A stretch of DNA of 64,000 nucleotides, taken from Poa pratensis (lineage: Eukaryota > Streptophyta > Magnoliopsida > Poales > Poaceae). Location: NCBI GenBank assembly GCA_947311845.1, contig CAMZMU010000027.1, positions 72,458,184 to 72,522,183 on the forward strand. The letters run 5' to 3'. This document shows positions 11,830-22,139 of the stretch, in pieces; positions within the stretch are counted from its first letter, which is position 1; every line of letters starts with the position of its first letter. The notes under the pieces are model-generated. The model was not told the DNA's origin. It made no database searches and saw nothing but the letters and a program-made list of their open reading frames with translations. The translations under genes and the position numbers were made by a program.

Positions 11830-11960
11830 AAAGAAAGGTATATGTTAAATTTCAAAAAAAAAAAAGAAAGGTATATGTTAATATACGACTGTGTGATCCT
11901 ATCTTGAAGATATGCGTGATGCCACAATATCGATATTCCATCCCATGGATACAACTCTAT
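11380..11960. repeat. Local direct repeat either side of a micro-insertion
   Basis: CCTATCTTGAAGATATGCRT occurs near 11417 and 11897, followed in both places by GATGCMACAATRT and a similar AT-rich run, about 480 bp apart. A third, weaker relative (AATGTGCAATCCATTATGG) lies near 11547. This suggests an old local duplication. Confidence 0.5.
11849..11862 (+). repeat. Micro-insertion ATTTC plus A9, 19-bp flanking repeat
   Basis: AAAGAAAGGTATATGTTAA occurs at 11830-11848 and 11863-11881, exactly flanking the 14 bases ATTTCAAAAAAAAA. The insert resembles nothing but the last bases of a poly-A-tailed retroposon (compare the TTTCTC-A tail of the SINE at 21946). Confidence 0.65.
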
Positions 11961-12033
11961 TTACATGATGCAATTATGTATAGCACATTATGTATAAAAT
12001 TACTAGTAGAAAAGGAGGCTTTGGTACGCCACA

Positions 12034-12282
12034 TTTAGTACCGGTTGTACTAAAACCGGTACTAAAGGAGGGCACTAGCACCGGTTGTGTTTGTGGCACA
12101 GCGGCGAGGACCTTTAGTACCGGTTTTTAATAGAAACCGCTACTAAAGACACCTTTAGTACCGGTTTCTATTAAAAACCGGTACTAAAGGGGTGGAGCCC
12201 CCGCCGGCACAAGCGGCCGCGGTCCGTGGCCCCACGCTCAGACCTTTAGTACCGGTTTGTATTAAAAACCGGTACTAAAGGT
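12034..12282. repeat. Left subterminal repeat cluster of the CACTA element
   Basis: At least three inverted pairs of the motif TTTAGTACCGGTT are present: 12034-12068, about 12111-12148 joined to 12151-12190, and 12243-12282. Each pair can fold into a hairpin. In characterised En/Spm elements subterminal repeats bind the small TNPA-type protein and bring the ends together. Confidence 0.85.
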
Positions 12283-12448
12283 CCCGGCCACTATAACCTT
12301 CTTCCACCCCGAGCCAGTACCATTTTGAGCTCGAACTCACTCCATTTTTCCTCTCTTTTGCTCTCCCAAGCTCCAAATTCACCACCATTTTCTCCAACAA
12401 CTTCCAAGATTGGTGGCACCTACATATATAAGGTCAAAGTTGGAGCGC

Positions 12449-15343
12449 ATGTTAGAGGATCACAAAAAATTGTTGTACCCAAATTGTGAAGATGGCCAGA
12501 AAAAGCTGGGTACCACCCTGGAATTGCTGCAGTGGAAGGCAAAGAATGGAATATCTGACAAGGCATTTCAGGAGTTGCTACAAATATTTAAGAAGAGTCT
12601 TCCAAGGAATAATGAATTGCCGCACAATACATACGAAGCAAAGAAGATTGTCTGCCCTCTAGGATTAGAGGTGGAGAAAATACATGCATGCATCAATGAC
12701 TGCATCCTCTACCGCGGTGCGAAGTACGAGAATTTGGATGCATGCCCGATATGCGGTGCATTGCGGTATAAGATCGGGCGAGATGACCCAGGTGATGTTG
12801 AGGGTGAGCCGAGCCCCAGGAAGAGGGTTCCCGCGAAGGTGATGTGGTATGCTCCTATAATACCACGGTTGAAACGTTTGTTCCGAAACAAAGAGCATGC
12901 CAAGTTGTTGCGATGGCACAAAGAAGACCGTAAGGAAGACGAGATGCTGAGACACCCCGCAGATGGGTCGCAGTGGAGAAACATCGACAGTGAGTTCAAG
13001 GATTTTGCAGCTGACGCAAGGAACTTAAGGTTTGGTCTAAGTACAGATGGCTTGAATCCGTTTGGGGAGCAGAGCAGCAGTCATAGCACCTGGCCCGTGA
13101 CTCTATGTATCTATAACCTTCCTCCTTGGTTGTGCATGAAGCAAAAGTATATTATGATGCCATTGCTTATCCAAGGCCCGAGGCAACCCGGCAACGACAT
13201 TGATGTGTATCTGAGGCCATTAGTTGATGAACTTTTACAGTTGTGGTCTGACGAGGGCGTACGTGTGTGGGATGAGTACAAACAGGAGGAATTTGGCCTA
13301 CGAGCGTTGCTGTTTGTAACCATCAATGATTGGCCTGCTCTTAGTAACATTTCAGGACAGTCAAACAAGGGATACAATGCATGCACGCACTGTTTAGATA
13401 AGACTGACAGTGTATATTTAGGTAACAAGAATGTGTACCTTGGTCATCGTCGATTTCTTCCAAACAAGCATCACGTAAGAAAGGCAGGCAAACATTTCAA
13501 AGGTGAGGAAGATAACCGAACGAAGCCTAGACGCCCTGATGGTGATGTTATATATGGCATGGTCAAGGATTTGGAAGTAATATTTGGAAAGGGTCCTGGC
13601 AGTCTAAATGTTCCGAAAGACGCTGATGGACACGTACCCATGTGGAAGAAGTGCTCGATATTTTGGGATTTACCCTATTGGAAAATCCTAGAGGTTCGCT
13701 CTGCCATCGACGTGATGCACGTGACGAAAAATCTTTGCGTGAACCTGCTAAAATTCTTAGGCGTGTATGGGAAGAAGAAATTAGATACATCGGATGCACG
13801 GAAGGACCATCAAAGTACGCACGAACGAGACAACCTGAATCCAGAGAAGTACCAAGGTACTGCCAGCTACGCTCTTACCAAAGAAGAGAAGGTGATCTTT
13901 TTTCAAGTCCTGAGCAGTATCAAGGTCCCGTCTGGCTACTCGTCGAATATAAAGGGAATAATAAACATGGCAGAGAAAAAGTTCCAAAACCTGAAGTCTC
14001 ATGACTGCCACGTGATTATGACACAATTACTTCCGGTTGCATTGAGGGGGCTTCTACCGGAAAACGTTCGAGTACCCATTGTGAAGCTATGTGCATTCCT
14101 CAATGCAATTTCTCAGAAGGTAATCGATCCAGCAACTCTACCAAGTTTAGGTACGGGTGTGGTCCAATGTCTTGTCAGCTTCGAGTTGGTGTTTCCACCG
14201 TCCTTCTTCAATATTATGACGCACCTCATAGTTCACCTCGTCGAAGAGATTTCCATTCTCGGTCCTGTATTTCTACACAACATGTTCCCCTTTGAGAGGT
14301 TCATGGGAGTCTTAAAGAAATACGTTCATAACCGTGCTAGGCCAGAAGGAAGCATGTCCAAGGGCTATGGAACAGAGGAGGTCATTGAGTTTTGTGTTGA
14401 CTTTATTCATGATCTTAAGCCGATCGGTGTTCCTCAATCGCGCCATGAGGGGAGACTGCGTGGAAAAGGCACGCTAGGAAAGAAAGCAACAACATGTATG
14501 GACGGGCATTCTTTCACTCGAGCACACTACACAGTTCTACAAAATTCCAGATTGGTGGCTCCGTATATCGTGAAACACGTGGATATTTTACGCTCCGAAT
14601 ACCCGGAGGAGACTAACTTCTGGATTAAAGGAAAGCACATGGAAACTTTCGGCAGTTGGTTGCGTACACATCTCATTAATAACAGCACTGTTGAAGATGA
14701 GCTATACTTGTTGGCCAAGTCACCATCTTCGACCATATTGACTTTCCAAGGGTACGAGATAAATGGGAATACATTTTACACGGAAACCCAAGACAAAAAG
14801 AGCAGTAACCAAAACAGTGGTGTCCGCTTTGATGCAACAAACGACGATGGGACAAAGGACACATATTATGGTTGCATACAGCAGATATGGGAACTTGACT
14901 ACGGACCTTCTTTTAAGATCCCTTTGTTTCAGTGCAAATGGGTCAACCTGTCAGGCGGGGTAGAGATAGACCGGCGGTACGGAATGACTACAGTGGATCT
15001 CAACAATCTTGGGTACCACACCGAGCCATTCGTCCTAGCCAATGATGCGGCTCAGGTTTTCTATGTAAAGGACATGTCTTCCAGACCGAAAAAAAGAAAA
15101 GATAAGCAAGCGGATACATCATACGATCAGCCAAAGCGCCACATAGTTCTTTCAGGGAAAAGAAACATCGTGGGAGTGGAGGACAAGACAGACATGTCAG
15201 AAGATTACAATAAGTTTCATGAAATTCCGCCCTTCAAAGTGAAAACTGACCCAAGCATCGTGTTAAATGATGAAGATTGTCCATGGCTACGGCGCAAGAA
15301 GAAGAAAGGGACACACACGAAGAAAAAAGTGAACACTAGTTAG
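12449..15343 (+). CDS. TNP2-like CACTA transposase (TNPD), N-terminally truncated
   Basis: This single uninterrupted frame encodes 964 residues from the first in-frame ATG at 12449 (the frame stays open upstream, into leader-like sequence). Segments recall, in order, the plant transposase tnp2 region (PF02992: CPLGLEVEKIHACINDCILY, CPICGALRYK, STDGLNPFGEQSSSHSTWPV, PLLIQGPRQPGNDIDVYLRP), DUF4218 (LPVALRGLLPENVR, FERFMGVLKKYVHN) and DUF4216 (YYGCIQQIWELDYG, LFQCKWVNL). Candidate acidic catalytic residues are D200 (STDG), D421 (AIDVMH) and E616 (FERFMG); these are inferred from motif position only. The N-terminal Transpos_assoc zinc domain usual in this family is absent: only ~400 bp separate the transposon end from this frame and they are leader and terminal repeats. 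The lysine-rich C-terminus (RRKKKKGTHTKKK) looks natural. Confidence 0.9.
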   Translation: MLEDHKKLLYPNCEDGQKKLGTTLELLQWKAKNGISDKAFQELLQIFKKSLPRNNELPHNTYEAKKIVCPLGLEVEKIHACINDCILYRGAKYENLDACPICGALRYKIGRDDPGDVEGEPSPRKRVPAKVMWYAPIIPRLKRLFRNKEHAKLLRWHKEDRKEDEMLRHPADGSQWRNIDSEFKDFAADARNLRFGLSTDGLNPFGEQSSSHSTWPVTLCIYNLPPWLCMKQKYIMMPLLIQGPRQPGNDIDVYLRPLVDELLQLWSDEGVRVWDEYKQEEFGLRALLFVTINDWPALSNISGQSNKGYNACTHCLDKTDSVYLGNKNVYLGHRRFLPNKHHVRKAGKHFKGEEDNRTKPRRPDGDVIYGMVKDLEVIFGKGPGSLNVPKDADGHVPMWKKCSIFWDLPYWKILEVRSAIDVMHVTKNLCVNLLKFLGVYGKKKLDTSDARKDHQSTHERDNLNPEKYQGTASYALTKEEKVIFFQVLSSIKVPSGYSSNIKGIINMAEKKFQNLKSHDCHVIMTQLLPVALRGLLPENVRVPIVKLCAFLNAISQKVIDPATLPSLGTGVVQCLVSFELVFPPSFFNIMTHLIVHLVEEISILGPVFLHNMFPFERFMGVLKKYVHNRARPEGSMSKGYGTEEVIEFCVDFIHDLKPIGVPQSRHEGRLRGKGTLGKKATTCMDGHSFTRAHYTVLQNSRLVAPYIVKHVDILRSEYPEETNFWIKGKHMETFGSWLRTHLINNSTVEDELYLLAKSPSSTILTFQGYEINGNTFYTETQDKKSSNQNSGVRFDATNDDGTKDTYYGCIQQIWELDYGPSFKIPLFQCKWVNLSGGVEIDRRYGMTTVDLNNLGYHTEPFVLANDAAQVFYVKDMSSRPKKRKDKQADTSYDQPKRHIVLSGKRNIVGVEDKTDMSEDYNKFHEIPPFKVKTDPSIVLNDEDCPWLRRKKKKGTHTKKKVNTS

Positions 15344-15900
15344 GGATGTTGTTGGTGATGTGTAATAATGTATTAAACCTTTATGTGGTGAACATAATAC
15401 ATTGCTCGGGTCCATTCTTATTTAACCATCCATCTACTGTTATACACCGCTGGCGTATCCAACATAGACACATAGCGATCTGAAAAAATGAGACCAAAAC
15501 ACAAGGTTTCCCCGTCATACAGCCCTACAGTGCCTCGTGAGTGACTGCATATCAAATGCACCGTAGGGCCTGTAGGGCTGCATGATCATCGCGTGGTCGT
15601 GAGCATGGCTACCACTTCCACCACCACCACTCCCACCTCCTCGGCAATTCATCATTGTGTCACCCTAATCCAGTGGTTGGATTCAACCTACCTGAGGGCT
15701 TGTGTTTCCAACAGCGTCGTTGTGTTGTCATTGTTCACCGACCTATAGGAGGTGGCCGGTGAACAATGACGAACACAATAATGCCAGGGAACATGCCATC
15801 AGGTAGACAATTAAGTTAGCAAAGTTAGAACTTTTAAGTTGAAAATTTTAAACACGATGCAATTTTTAGTAAATTTGAAAGTTAGTAAATTTGAAACTTA
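15344..15900. other. 3' region of the transposase gene
   Basis: AT-rich sequence with no frame of note. Near 15731-15775 ACAACGCC... and GTGAACAATGACGAACACAA partly mirror TTGTCATTGTTCACCG, a small inverted repeat (arms around TGTCATTGTTCACC) that could act as a transcript hairpin. Confidence 0.35.
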
Positions 15901-16014
15901 GCATTTTGTTTCAATTATTTCAAACAGTAGCAAAAGATTAAAGAAAACAAGCGGTTGCATTTTGTTTCAATTATTTCAAACAGTACCAAAAATTAAAGAA
16001 AACAAGCGGTTGCA
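15901..16014. repeat. 57-bp tandem duplication
   Basis: The unit GCATTTTGTTTCAATTATTT followed by CAAACAGTASCAAAA and AAGAAAACAAGCGGTT occurs twice in tandem (about 15901-15957 and 15957-16014) with two or three differences, immediately before the internal terminal-repeat cluster. Confidence 0.8.
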
Positions 16015-16029
16015 TTTTTGTTTCAAATA

Positions 16030-16200
16030 CCTTTAGCACCGGTTGTTAACAGAAACCGGTACTAAAGGGGGTTCTCCCGCGGGAAAAATGAACCGCCGAA
16101 AAAAGGCCTTTAGTACCGGTTGTAAATTACAACCGGTACTAAAGGGGGGGTCTTTTGTACCGGTTGTAATATACAACCGGTACTAAAGCCCTTTAGTACT
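16030..16200. repeat. Internal cluster of CACTA subterminal-type repeats
   Basis: Three inverted pairs of the same CCTTTAGTACCGGTT motif that marks both ends lie between the two genes: 16030-16068, 16107-16145 and 16152-16188, with a half motif to 16200. No CACTA terminus is found beside them. They sit ~1.2 kb before the start codon of the second gene and directly before its GC-rich leader. Confidence 0.85.
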
Positions 16201-16204
16201 TAAA

Positions 16205-17400
16205 CGCACGGCCGTTTCTTCTTCTTCCTCACTTAGCAGAAATCGATCGAGCGCTCTCCTCTCTCCACTACGGCCCTGCTCCGGCGAAGCGCTGCCCCCG
16301 TGCTCCGGCCTCCGCCGCCACCGTGCTCCGGCCTCCGCCGCGTCCCCCGCCGTCGCGCGCCCCTGCTACGGCCCTCCCGGCCCGTTGCGCGCCCCCGGCC
16401 CCGCGCGGTCGCGCCTCTCTCCCGTCGCCGGCGCCCGCGCCGCTCCTGGCCTCTCCCGTCGCCGGCCCCCGCGCCGCTCCTGGCCTCTGCCGCGCCCGCG
16501 CCCTCCCTCTCCACGGCCAGGTGAGCCCGCGCCCGCACCGAACGCCCTCCCTCTCCTGGCCGGCCGGCCTCTGCCGCGCCCGCACCATTGCTGACGTCAG
16601 CATGACGTCAGCGGATTAGTTAAGTATTTTTTTTTAGTAGCAATTTTTGTAGCACCATGTAGTAGAAAAATTTAGTAGCACCATGTAGAAAAGTTTAGTT
16701 TAGCTAAGTATTTTTTTTTAGTAGCAATTTTTGTGTTATTACTTTTTTTATTACTGTTTTTAGTTAAGTTTTAAATTACTTTTTTTTTAGTAGCAATTTT
16801 TATTACTGTTATTACTTTTTTTATTACTGTTTTTAGCAAAATAACAGAAATATAGATAGCATTTTTGTATGAAAATTCTTGTTTCAATTAGCATTTTAGG
16901 TTGAGTAAATTAAGTGTTCATTTTTTTTGTTTTTAGGGTGAGTAAATTAATTTTAGGTTGAGTAAATTTTATATTTAGGATGAGTAAATATGTTTAGTTT
17001 GAGTAAATTTTGCTAAGTTTGAATTCTAGTAAATATGTGAAAATTTATTCTAGTAAATATGTAAATATGTGTATTTTGCTAAGTTTGAAATTGTAGTAGC
17101 AAAGTTTCAAAATTTTAGCTAAGTTCGAAAATTTGAAATATTGTAAAGTTTCAAATATTGTAAAATTTGAGTTAGCAAAGTTAGCAATTTTAAAATGTGT
17201 TAGCAATGTGTTAGCAATTGTGTTGTTGCCCATTTTTAAAATGTGTTAGCAATGTGTTAGCAATTTGTGCCAAATTTTTAAAATATTGCTAAGTTAGAAA
17301 TATTGAAAAGTTATTTTATTAGTGTATAAGAAATTTTAGCTAAGTTAGAAATTTCAGCTAAGTTAGAAATTTTAGCTAAGTTTGAAAATTTTGCAGTGAC
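16205..17400 (+). promoter_or_regulatory. Probable promoter/leader region of the second CACTA gene
   Basis: A GC-rich block (16250-16600) contains a ~38-bp tandem unit (CCGCTCCTGGCCTCTCCCGT and variants near 16435-16500). Then follows a long AT-rich block (16620-17400) made of short recurring words TTAGTAGCAATTTTTG, GAGTAAATT, TTAGCAATGTG and AGCTAAGTTAGAAATTT. No long frame is credible. The block may be untranslated leader plus an intron; exact transcription start is not visible. Confidence 0.4.
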
Positions 17401-17408
17401 ATTGAGCT

Positions 17409-20400
17409 ATGGAGGACGACGCCCCCATCATCGCCGATGTCCCCCCCTTCATCCGAGATATGGAGAAGGAAGAGCGAATGCAACAAGTAATATTTGACAA
17501 CGCTGCCGGACCCAATACCGACGGAGAAGATTCTGATGGAGAAGATTCCGACGAAGAAGACGCCGAACATTTCAGCGCGAAATGTTTGAACGACTCCGGT
17601 GAGGGACTTGAGTTACAAAACTTCAGAGACGACGACGACGAAGAGAACCCCGGATCACTAGCTAAAAACGACTCCGGCAAGGTATATATTAAGTCTTGTT
17701 GATCACTAGCTAGATGCATTAATTGATTTATATGCGCACTTATTAACGAAACATTTTTCTTTCAGCCGTCTGGATCATCTAGCTCAATCCCTAAACGAGG
17801 CCCGACCAAAGGGTTAAAGCTGCCGGATGGTGCAAAGTTGTCGATCGACGAAGTTAGCATAAAAGGCAAACCGGAGAAACCCGATGGAATCTGCACTAAA
17901 TATGTAGCTCAATGCGGAGTTCTTGTAAGGGACATGGTCCCGATCACCGTTGCAGAATGGAATGAGCCGAAGAAAAAGAACATTGGCGCAAAATTTCTCG
18001 AACAAAGAATTAAAGATACCCTTTGGGAGTCCATATTGAATTCTTTCAGCCTACCGGCAGATCTCCCACCGAGTAGGCAGAATAAAGTCAAGCAGTGGAC
18101 TCTTAGCAAGATGGCCCAGCAATTCAACAAGTGGAAGAACACTTTGTGGAGAAAATATGCGAACGAAACTCCAGCATTCACTGGACGTCTAGAGAAGATA
18201 AAAAATGACTGGCCTGAATTTGTGGCGTATAGGAAATCGGGCGTCGCTGTGGCCCGATCGACCCAAAATAAGTTGAATGCTAAGAAGAAGAAATATTTCC
18301 ATCGTTTGGGCTCAGGTGGCTACAAGACTGCCGTGCCTAAGTGGGAATCCTATGAAAACGAGCTGCGTCAAGAAGGGATCCCTCCAGAGACAGATGACTG
18401 GCCCGACAGGTCCAAGTTATGGTTGTTCGCGCATGGGGCAGTGTTGGACATGGAAACAGGGAAGATTGTTGCAAAGGGAAAATGGAGGAAAAGAATTACA
18501 AGGGTCGTAAAAAAGATAAAAGACGCAATAGAACTAGTCAAGTTGGGACAATATGTTCCCGATAGAGAGGACGACGAGCTGACACTCGCCCTCGGGAATA
18601 AAGAACACTGGGGACGATGTCGAGGTAGAGGAGGCGGGGTTGGTTTTCTTGAAGGGTTTCCGGAGGACACTGCAACTTACAGAAAACATTGCAGAAGTAA
18701 GAAGAAGGAGGCGGACAGGGTTACTGCGTTAGAACGCTCGTTGAAGGTTGTGCAGGAGCAACTGGCCTCAATTACCAAGTCAAGGGAATCTCAGCTGCGA
18801 GTAGAAGATCCTGCCGGCGATGCCTGCCCATCTCAGCGGAAAAGCAGCGTGGGTTCCACGCAGCTACAGGATGATCCTGCGCCAAGGCCACCGACTCCTC
18901 CAGTTGCTGAACCGTCGGCGGCTCACTACCCCGTGGATGATATCACGGAGAAGACAAATTGTGAGTTACATGCGCCAATGTTGAACATTACTTGTCCGGT
19001 GGCGATTGGCTATGCTTTACCACATCGACCTGGAGCAACCTTCCATTTTGGTGTGATTCCAGCTGGATTTGCTCGTGTCAGCGTCAAGAAAATTATGCCG
19101 GGAATGAACTCAATAGAGCTTGAAATTCCTGGACCTGAAGGAGAGAAGACACTAGGAGATGTCGAACTTGGTATCGTTCTATGGAAGAAGAATTTAATCA
19201 AGTTTCCAGACTCGGCGCCAAGGCCACCGACTCCTCCGGTTAGAAATTCACCACAGAATTGTCCACCCTCCTCCCCCCACGATTGGGACCCCACCGCGAG
19301 TCCATCGCCCGCGCCCTCCCGTCAGCCGACTGCTGCGGCCACTAGTAGTTTTTCAAAGCGGAAGCTGTTCACGGCGTCGTCCCCTGTCAAGAAACGTGCA
19401 AAAAAAACCAAGGAAGTCAAGGCTCCTGAGAAGTTAGCAGGCGAGATGACTTTGGAGGAATTACAAGTGAGGACACAAGGCCAGGCTGCAGCCTTTTTTG
19501 AACAGAAAAAAAAGGAAAGACTGGAGGCAAGACTTGACCCCATGAAGGAACTCCTGAAGACTATAGCAACTGAGGTAAAAGATCGCACAGTTGACAACCT
19601 GTATTGCCCTCCACCGTCGTCCCGTTCAGACTATGAGCGAGGTATTGACAAGGTACTTTCCTCACAGAAGAAGGAGGAAGAAAAAGCGTGCGGGAAAGGA
19701 GTTGCCCAGCTCGGAGAACAAGAAGCACAATCGATCGCCCCGCTCATTGTGCCTTCTGAAGCTCGGGAAATCGAGCATGGAGAAGTTGTCATTGGCGACA
19801 CAGGTGTCCCCATAGCGGAGATGGTAATTAAATATAAATTTGAACTCGGGATGCCTCTGGTCGAAAATCCGAGTGCTCTAACAACACAGTTATATAAATT
19901 GCATACCTGGTACATGACCGCCGCAAAAGAAGGGAAGACATATCTCATGGCGGGAGTTAAGGAACAACACTTGTTCCGAGAATATGGTGTGGAGGTTGCG
20001 TTCTCCGAACTTTTTCAGATGTACAATCAACTTGCCCTCGACAAATCTATCCTCAGCCTCTATTGTCTGTAAGTTATTTATTCGTGTAATTTAATTATTT
20101 ATAGTTCAGCTCGTTCATTGCTTGTAATTATCCTCACAACATTCTTTTGTACGCTATTATGCAGAATGAAGATTCGTGAATGCCGAATGGGAGGAATCTG
20201 GGACATTGGGTTCATTGACCCGGATAAAGTTAATGTGGAGAGCGTAGAAAAACCTTGGTATGTCAAGGACACAGAGGAACTTGTGCTAACTTGTTTTAAG
20301 CGACAAAGTACCAGAAAGGAAATACTTCTTCCTTACAACTTCGGGTGAGTGTTACTGTCTTGTACACATTCTATTTTGCTTTCCCGATATTAAGTGTAAT

Positions 20401-21127
20401 TGATGAGTTCTGAATACCTGCGTATATAAATGTGCGCAGGTACCACTTCATTCTGCTAATCATTAGACTCGAGGAAGGACTAGTTGAAGTCTGGGATTCA
20501 TTGAGGAAAAATCAAGATGATTACAAAAGCGTGCGTCTAATGCTTAGGAGGTAATTTCAATCGCACTATATCGTCCTCTTTCGTTCATTTTCGGATATCA
20601 AAAGTATAAGTAATAACTCCTCAATTCATTTTCTTTTCCGGGCAGGGTTTGGAAAAGGTTCATCGCGGAAGAACGCGGTGAATGGCCACAGAAGCTGGAG
20701 TTCAAGGCTAACACTGTAAGTACTACTACGTATCTAGGTCTGCGTATCTTTCTAATACCATTATCGTTCTCTTGATTATTATTTGATTAAATTATATTCT
20801 TGTATAGTGGTGTCTGCGACAACCACAGGGGACGGAACTATGTGGATACTACGTTTGCGAGTATATTCACACTTTGGTCAATGAGAGAGTCAATAGTCGA
20901 AGAAATCGAGAGGTACGTAAACATCATACACAACTTTTATTTTGCTACCATCAATTGTGTTTAGTTCCGAATATAACTGATTTGATCTCCTTCTTTTAAA
21001 GTTGGAAAGGAAGCGGAGCCAGCTCCTACCAGAAAACCGCGTGAAAGCTATTGCGGAGGAATTGGCGGGATTCATTCTGACGCATGTCCTAGATGATTTC
21101 GGTGAATTCCACTATGTCGAACAATAG
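17409..21127 (+). CDS. CACTA second gene: Ptta/En/Spm-type transposase protein with C-terminal Ulp1-like protease
   Basis: Seven exons can be joined with GT-AG introns and no stop: 17409-17681, 17766-20068, 20165-20344, 20440-20550, 20646-20715, 20808-20912 and 21002-21127, giving 1,055 residues and a TAG at 21125-21127. The N-terminus is acidic (EDSDGEDSDEEDAEH). Residues ~165-330 recall the plant transposase family PF03004 (Transposase_24), including FNKWKNTLWRKYA and WESYENELRQEGI. A globular segment at ~485-575, a basic stretch KKRAKKTKEVK near 640, and a C48 (Ulp1/SENP) protease-like domain at ~880-1055 follow. In that domain H921 (YHFILL), D938 (VWDSL), Q984 and C991 (LCGYYVCEY) match the expected order and spacing. 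Preceded by its own terminal-repeat cluster. The exact start is inferred: 17409 is the first ATG of the open exon. Confidence 0.82.
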
Positions 21128-21379
21128 ACTCCCTCCATGCATGTACTAGTTATTAGCGGTGATCTCCATTGTAATTATGAGTACTTTATATGTAACGAGA
21201 GTACCTTATGTGTGTAATGAGTACTTCATATGTGTAGTGAGTACTTTATACGTGATCTCCTCCGAAACCCTGAAAAAATGAGCGACAAGGAAAAACAGAA
21301 ACCCTAAACCACCGAAAAGAAAAAAACGAAACCCTAAACCCCCCTGAAAAAATAGGCGGGAGGGCAAAAATAGCAGGAA

Positions 21380-21570
21380 CCTTTAGTACCGGTTTTTATG
21401 AAAAACCGGTACTAAAGGCCCTCAGGGTCGCGCGCGTCTGTGCGCCCACGTGGAGACCCTTTAGTACCGGTTGTATTTTGGTACCGGTACTAAAGGGTTA
21501 CCCCTTTAGTCCCGACCTTTTAGTACCGGTTGCACAACCGGTACTAAAGGCCCAATACAACCGGTACTAA
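21380..21570. repeat. Right subterminal repeat cluster of the CACTA element
   Basis: Inverted motif pairs lie at 21380-21418, 21457-21497 and 21517-21550, with a single ACAACCGGTACTAA at 21557-21570, ending 20 bp before the CACTA terminus. They mirror the left cluster. Confidence 0.85.
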
Positions 21571-21658
21571 TGCCCTGTTCTGTACTAGTGAAATTTATTA
21601 AATTATTATAACTTCTAAAGATGATTGTGCAACCCGTTGCGAAAGAAGATGTAAAACC

Positions 21659-21956
21659 GGAGAACTTGCCTGTGGCAAGATGGTTAGGAGGGTGGTTGTA
21701 CCCCCAGCCCACCAGAGTTCAAACCCCAAGTTTGACGTTGGTGTTTCTCATTTAGGAGGAATATTCTTCAGTGGGAGGCGACGTTCCCATCGATAGCGAG
21801 GCGCCCGTGGTGACTTCGTCAATCTCAAGACTCGACCCACCGACTCGGTATTACGGAGGTGCTCATAGGGGTAGGGTGTGCGTGTGTGCGTTCATAGGGG
21901 TGAGTGTGTGCACGTGTATGTGAGCGTCTATGTTGTACTGTGTTTCTCAAAAAAAA
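21659..21956 (+). mobile_element. tRNA-derived SINE, Au-like, with 13-bp target duplication
   Basis: AAGATGTAAAACC occurs at 21646-21658 and 21957-21969, exactly around a 298-bp insert that ends TGTTTCTC followed by an A run. Near its 5' end are polymerase III promoter-like boxes: TGGCAAGATGGTTAGG (A box) and GAGTTCAAACCCC (B box). The body includes GGGAGGCGACGTTCCC and the alternating GTGTGCGTGTGTGCGTTC. It was inserted about 70 bp outside the CACTA right end. The Au family name is from memory of Triticeae SINEs. Confidence 0.88.
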
Positions 21957-22139
21957 AAGATGTAAAACCATGTATTTTATGGAAGACAATGTTATAAATA
22001 TTTAAGTTCTACCTACTACATTTTTTCCACATGCTCATATGGTCCGGGCAATCTAGCACAACAGGCTGAAGGCATTACATCGTAGAGGGTTACAAACTTA
22101 ATTTTTTATTTTTATTTTCAATTGAGCTTTACTGGACCA

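Larger units (their letters stand above)
12001..21590 (+). mobile_element. CACTA (En/Spm) DNA transposon with two genes
   Basis: The right end is a clean CACTAGTACAGAACAGG read on the minus strand (ending at 21590). The left end reads TACTAGTAGAAAAGG, i.e. CACTAGTAG with its first base changed to T. Both ends are followed inwards by clusters of CCTTTAGTACCGGTT in opposed pairs. Flanks are AAT left and AAA right, so a 3-bp target duplication is imperfect; AAATT could be shared if the left end begins one base later. Between the ends lie a TNP2-type transposase frame (12449-15343) and a seven-exon gene (17409-21127), both on the plus strand. The TNP2 gene lacks its N-terminal domain and one terminal base is mutated, so autonomy is doubtful although the second gene reads through without a stop. 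Confidence 0.93.

Noticed and set aside
16233..16619. Pro/Arg/Ala-rich frames in the CACTA leader
   Set aside because: Driven by a GC-rich tandem repeat; the well-supported gene starts at 17409.
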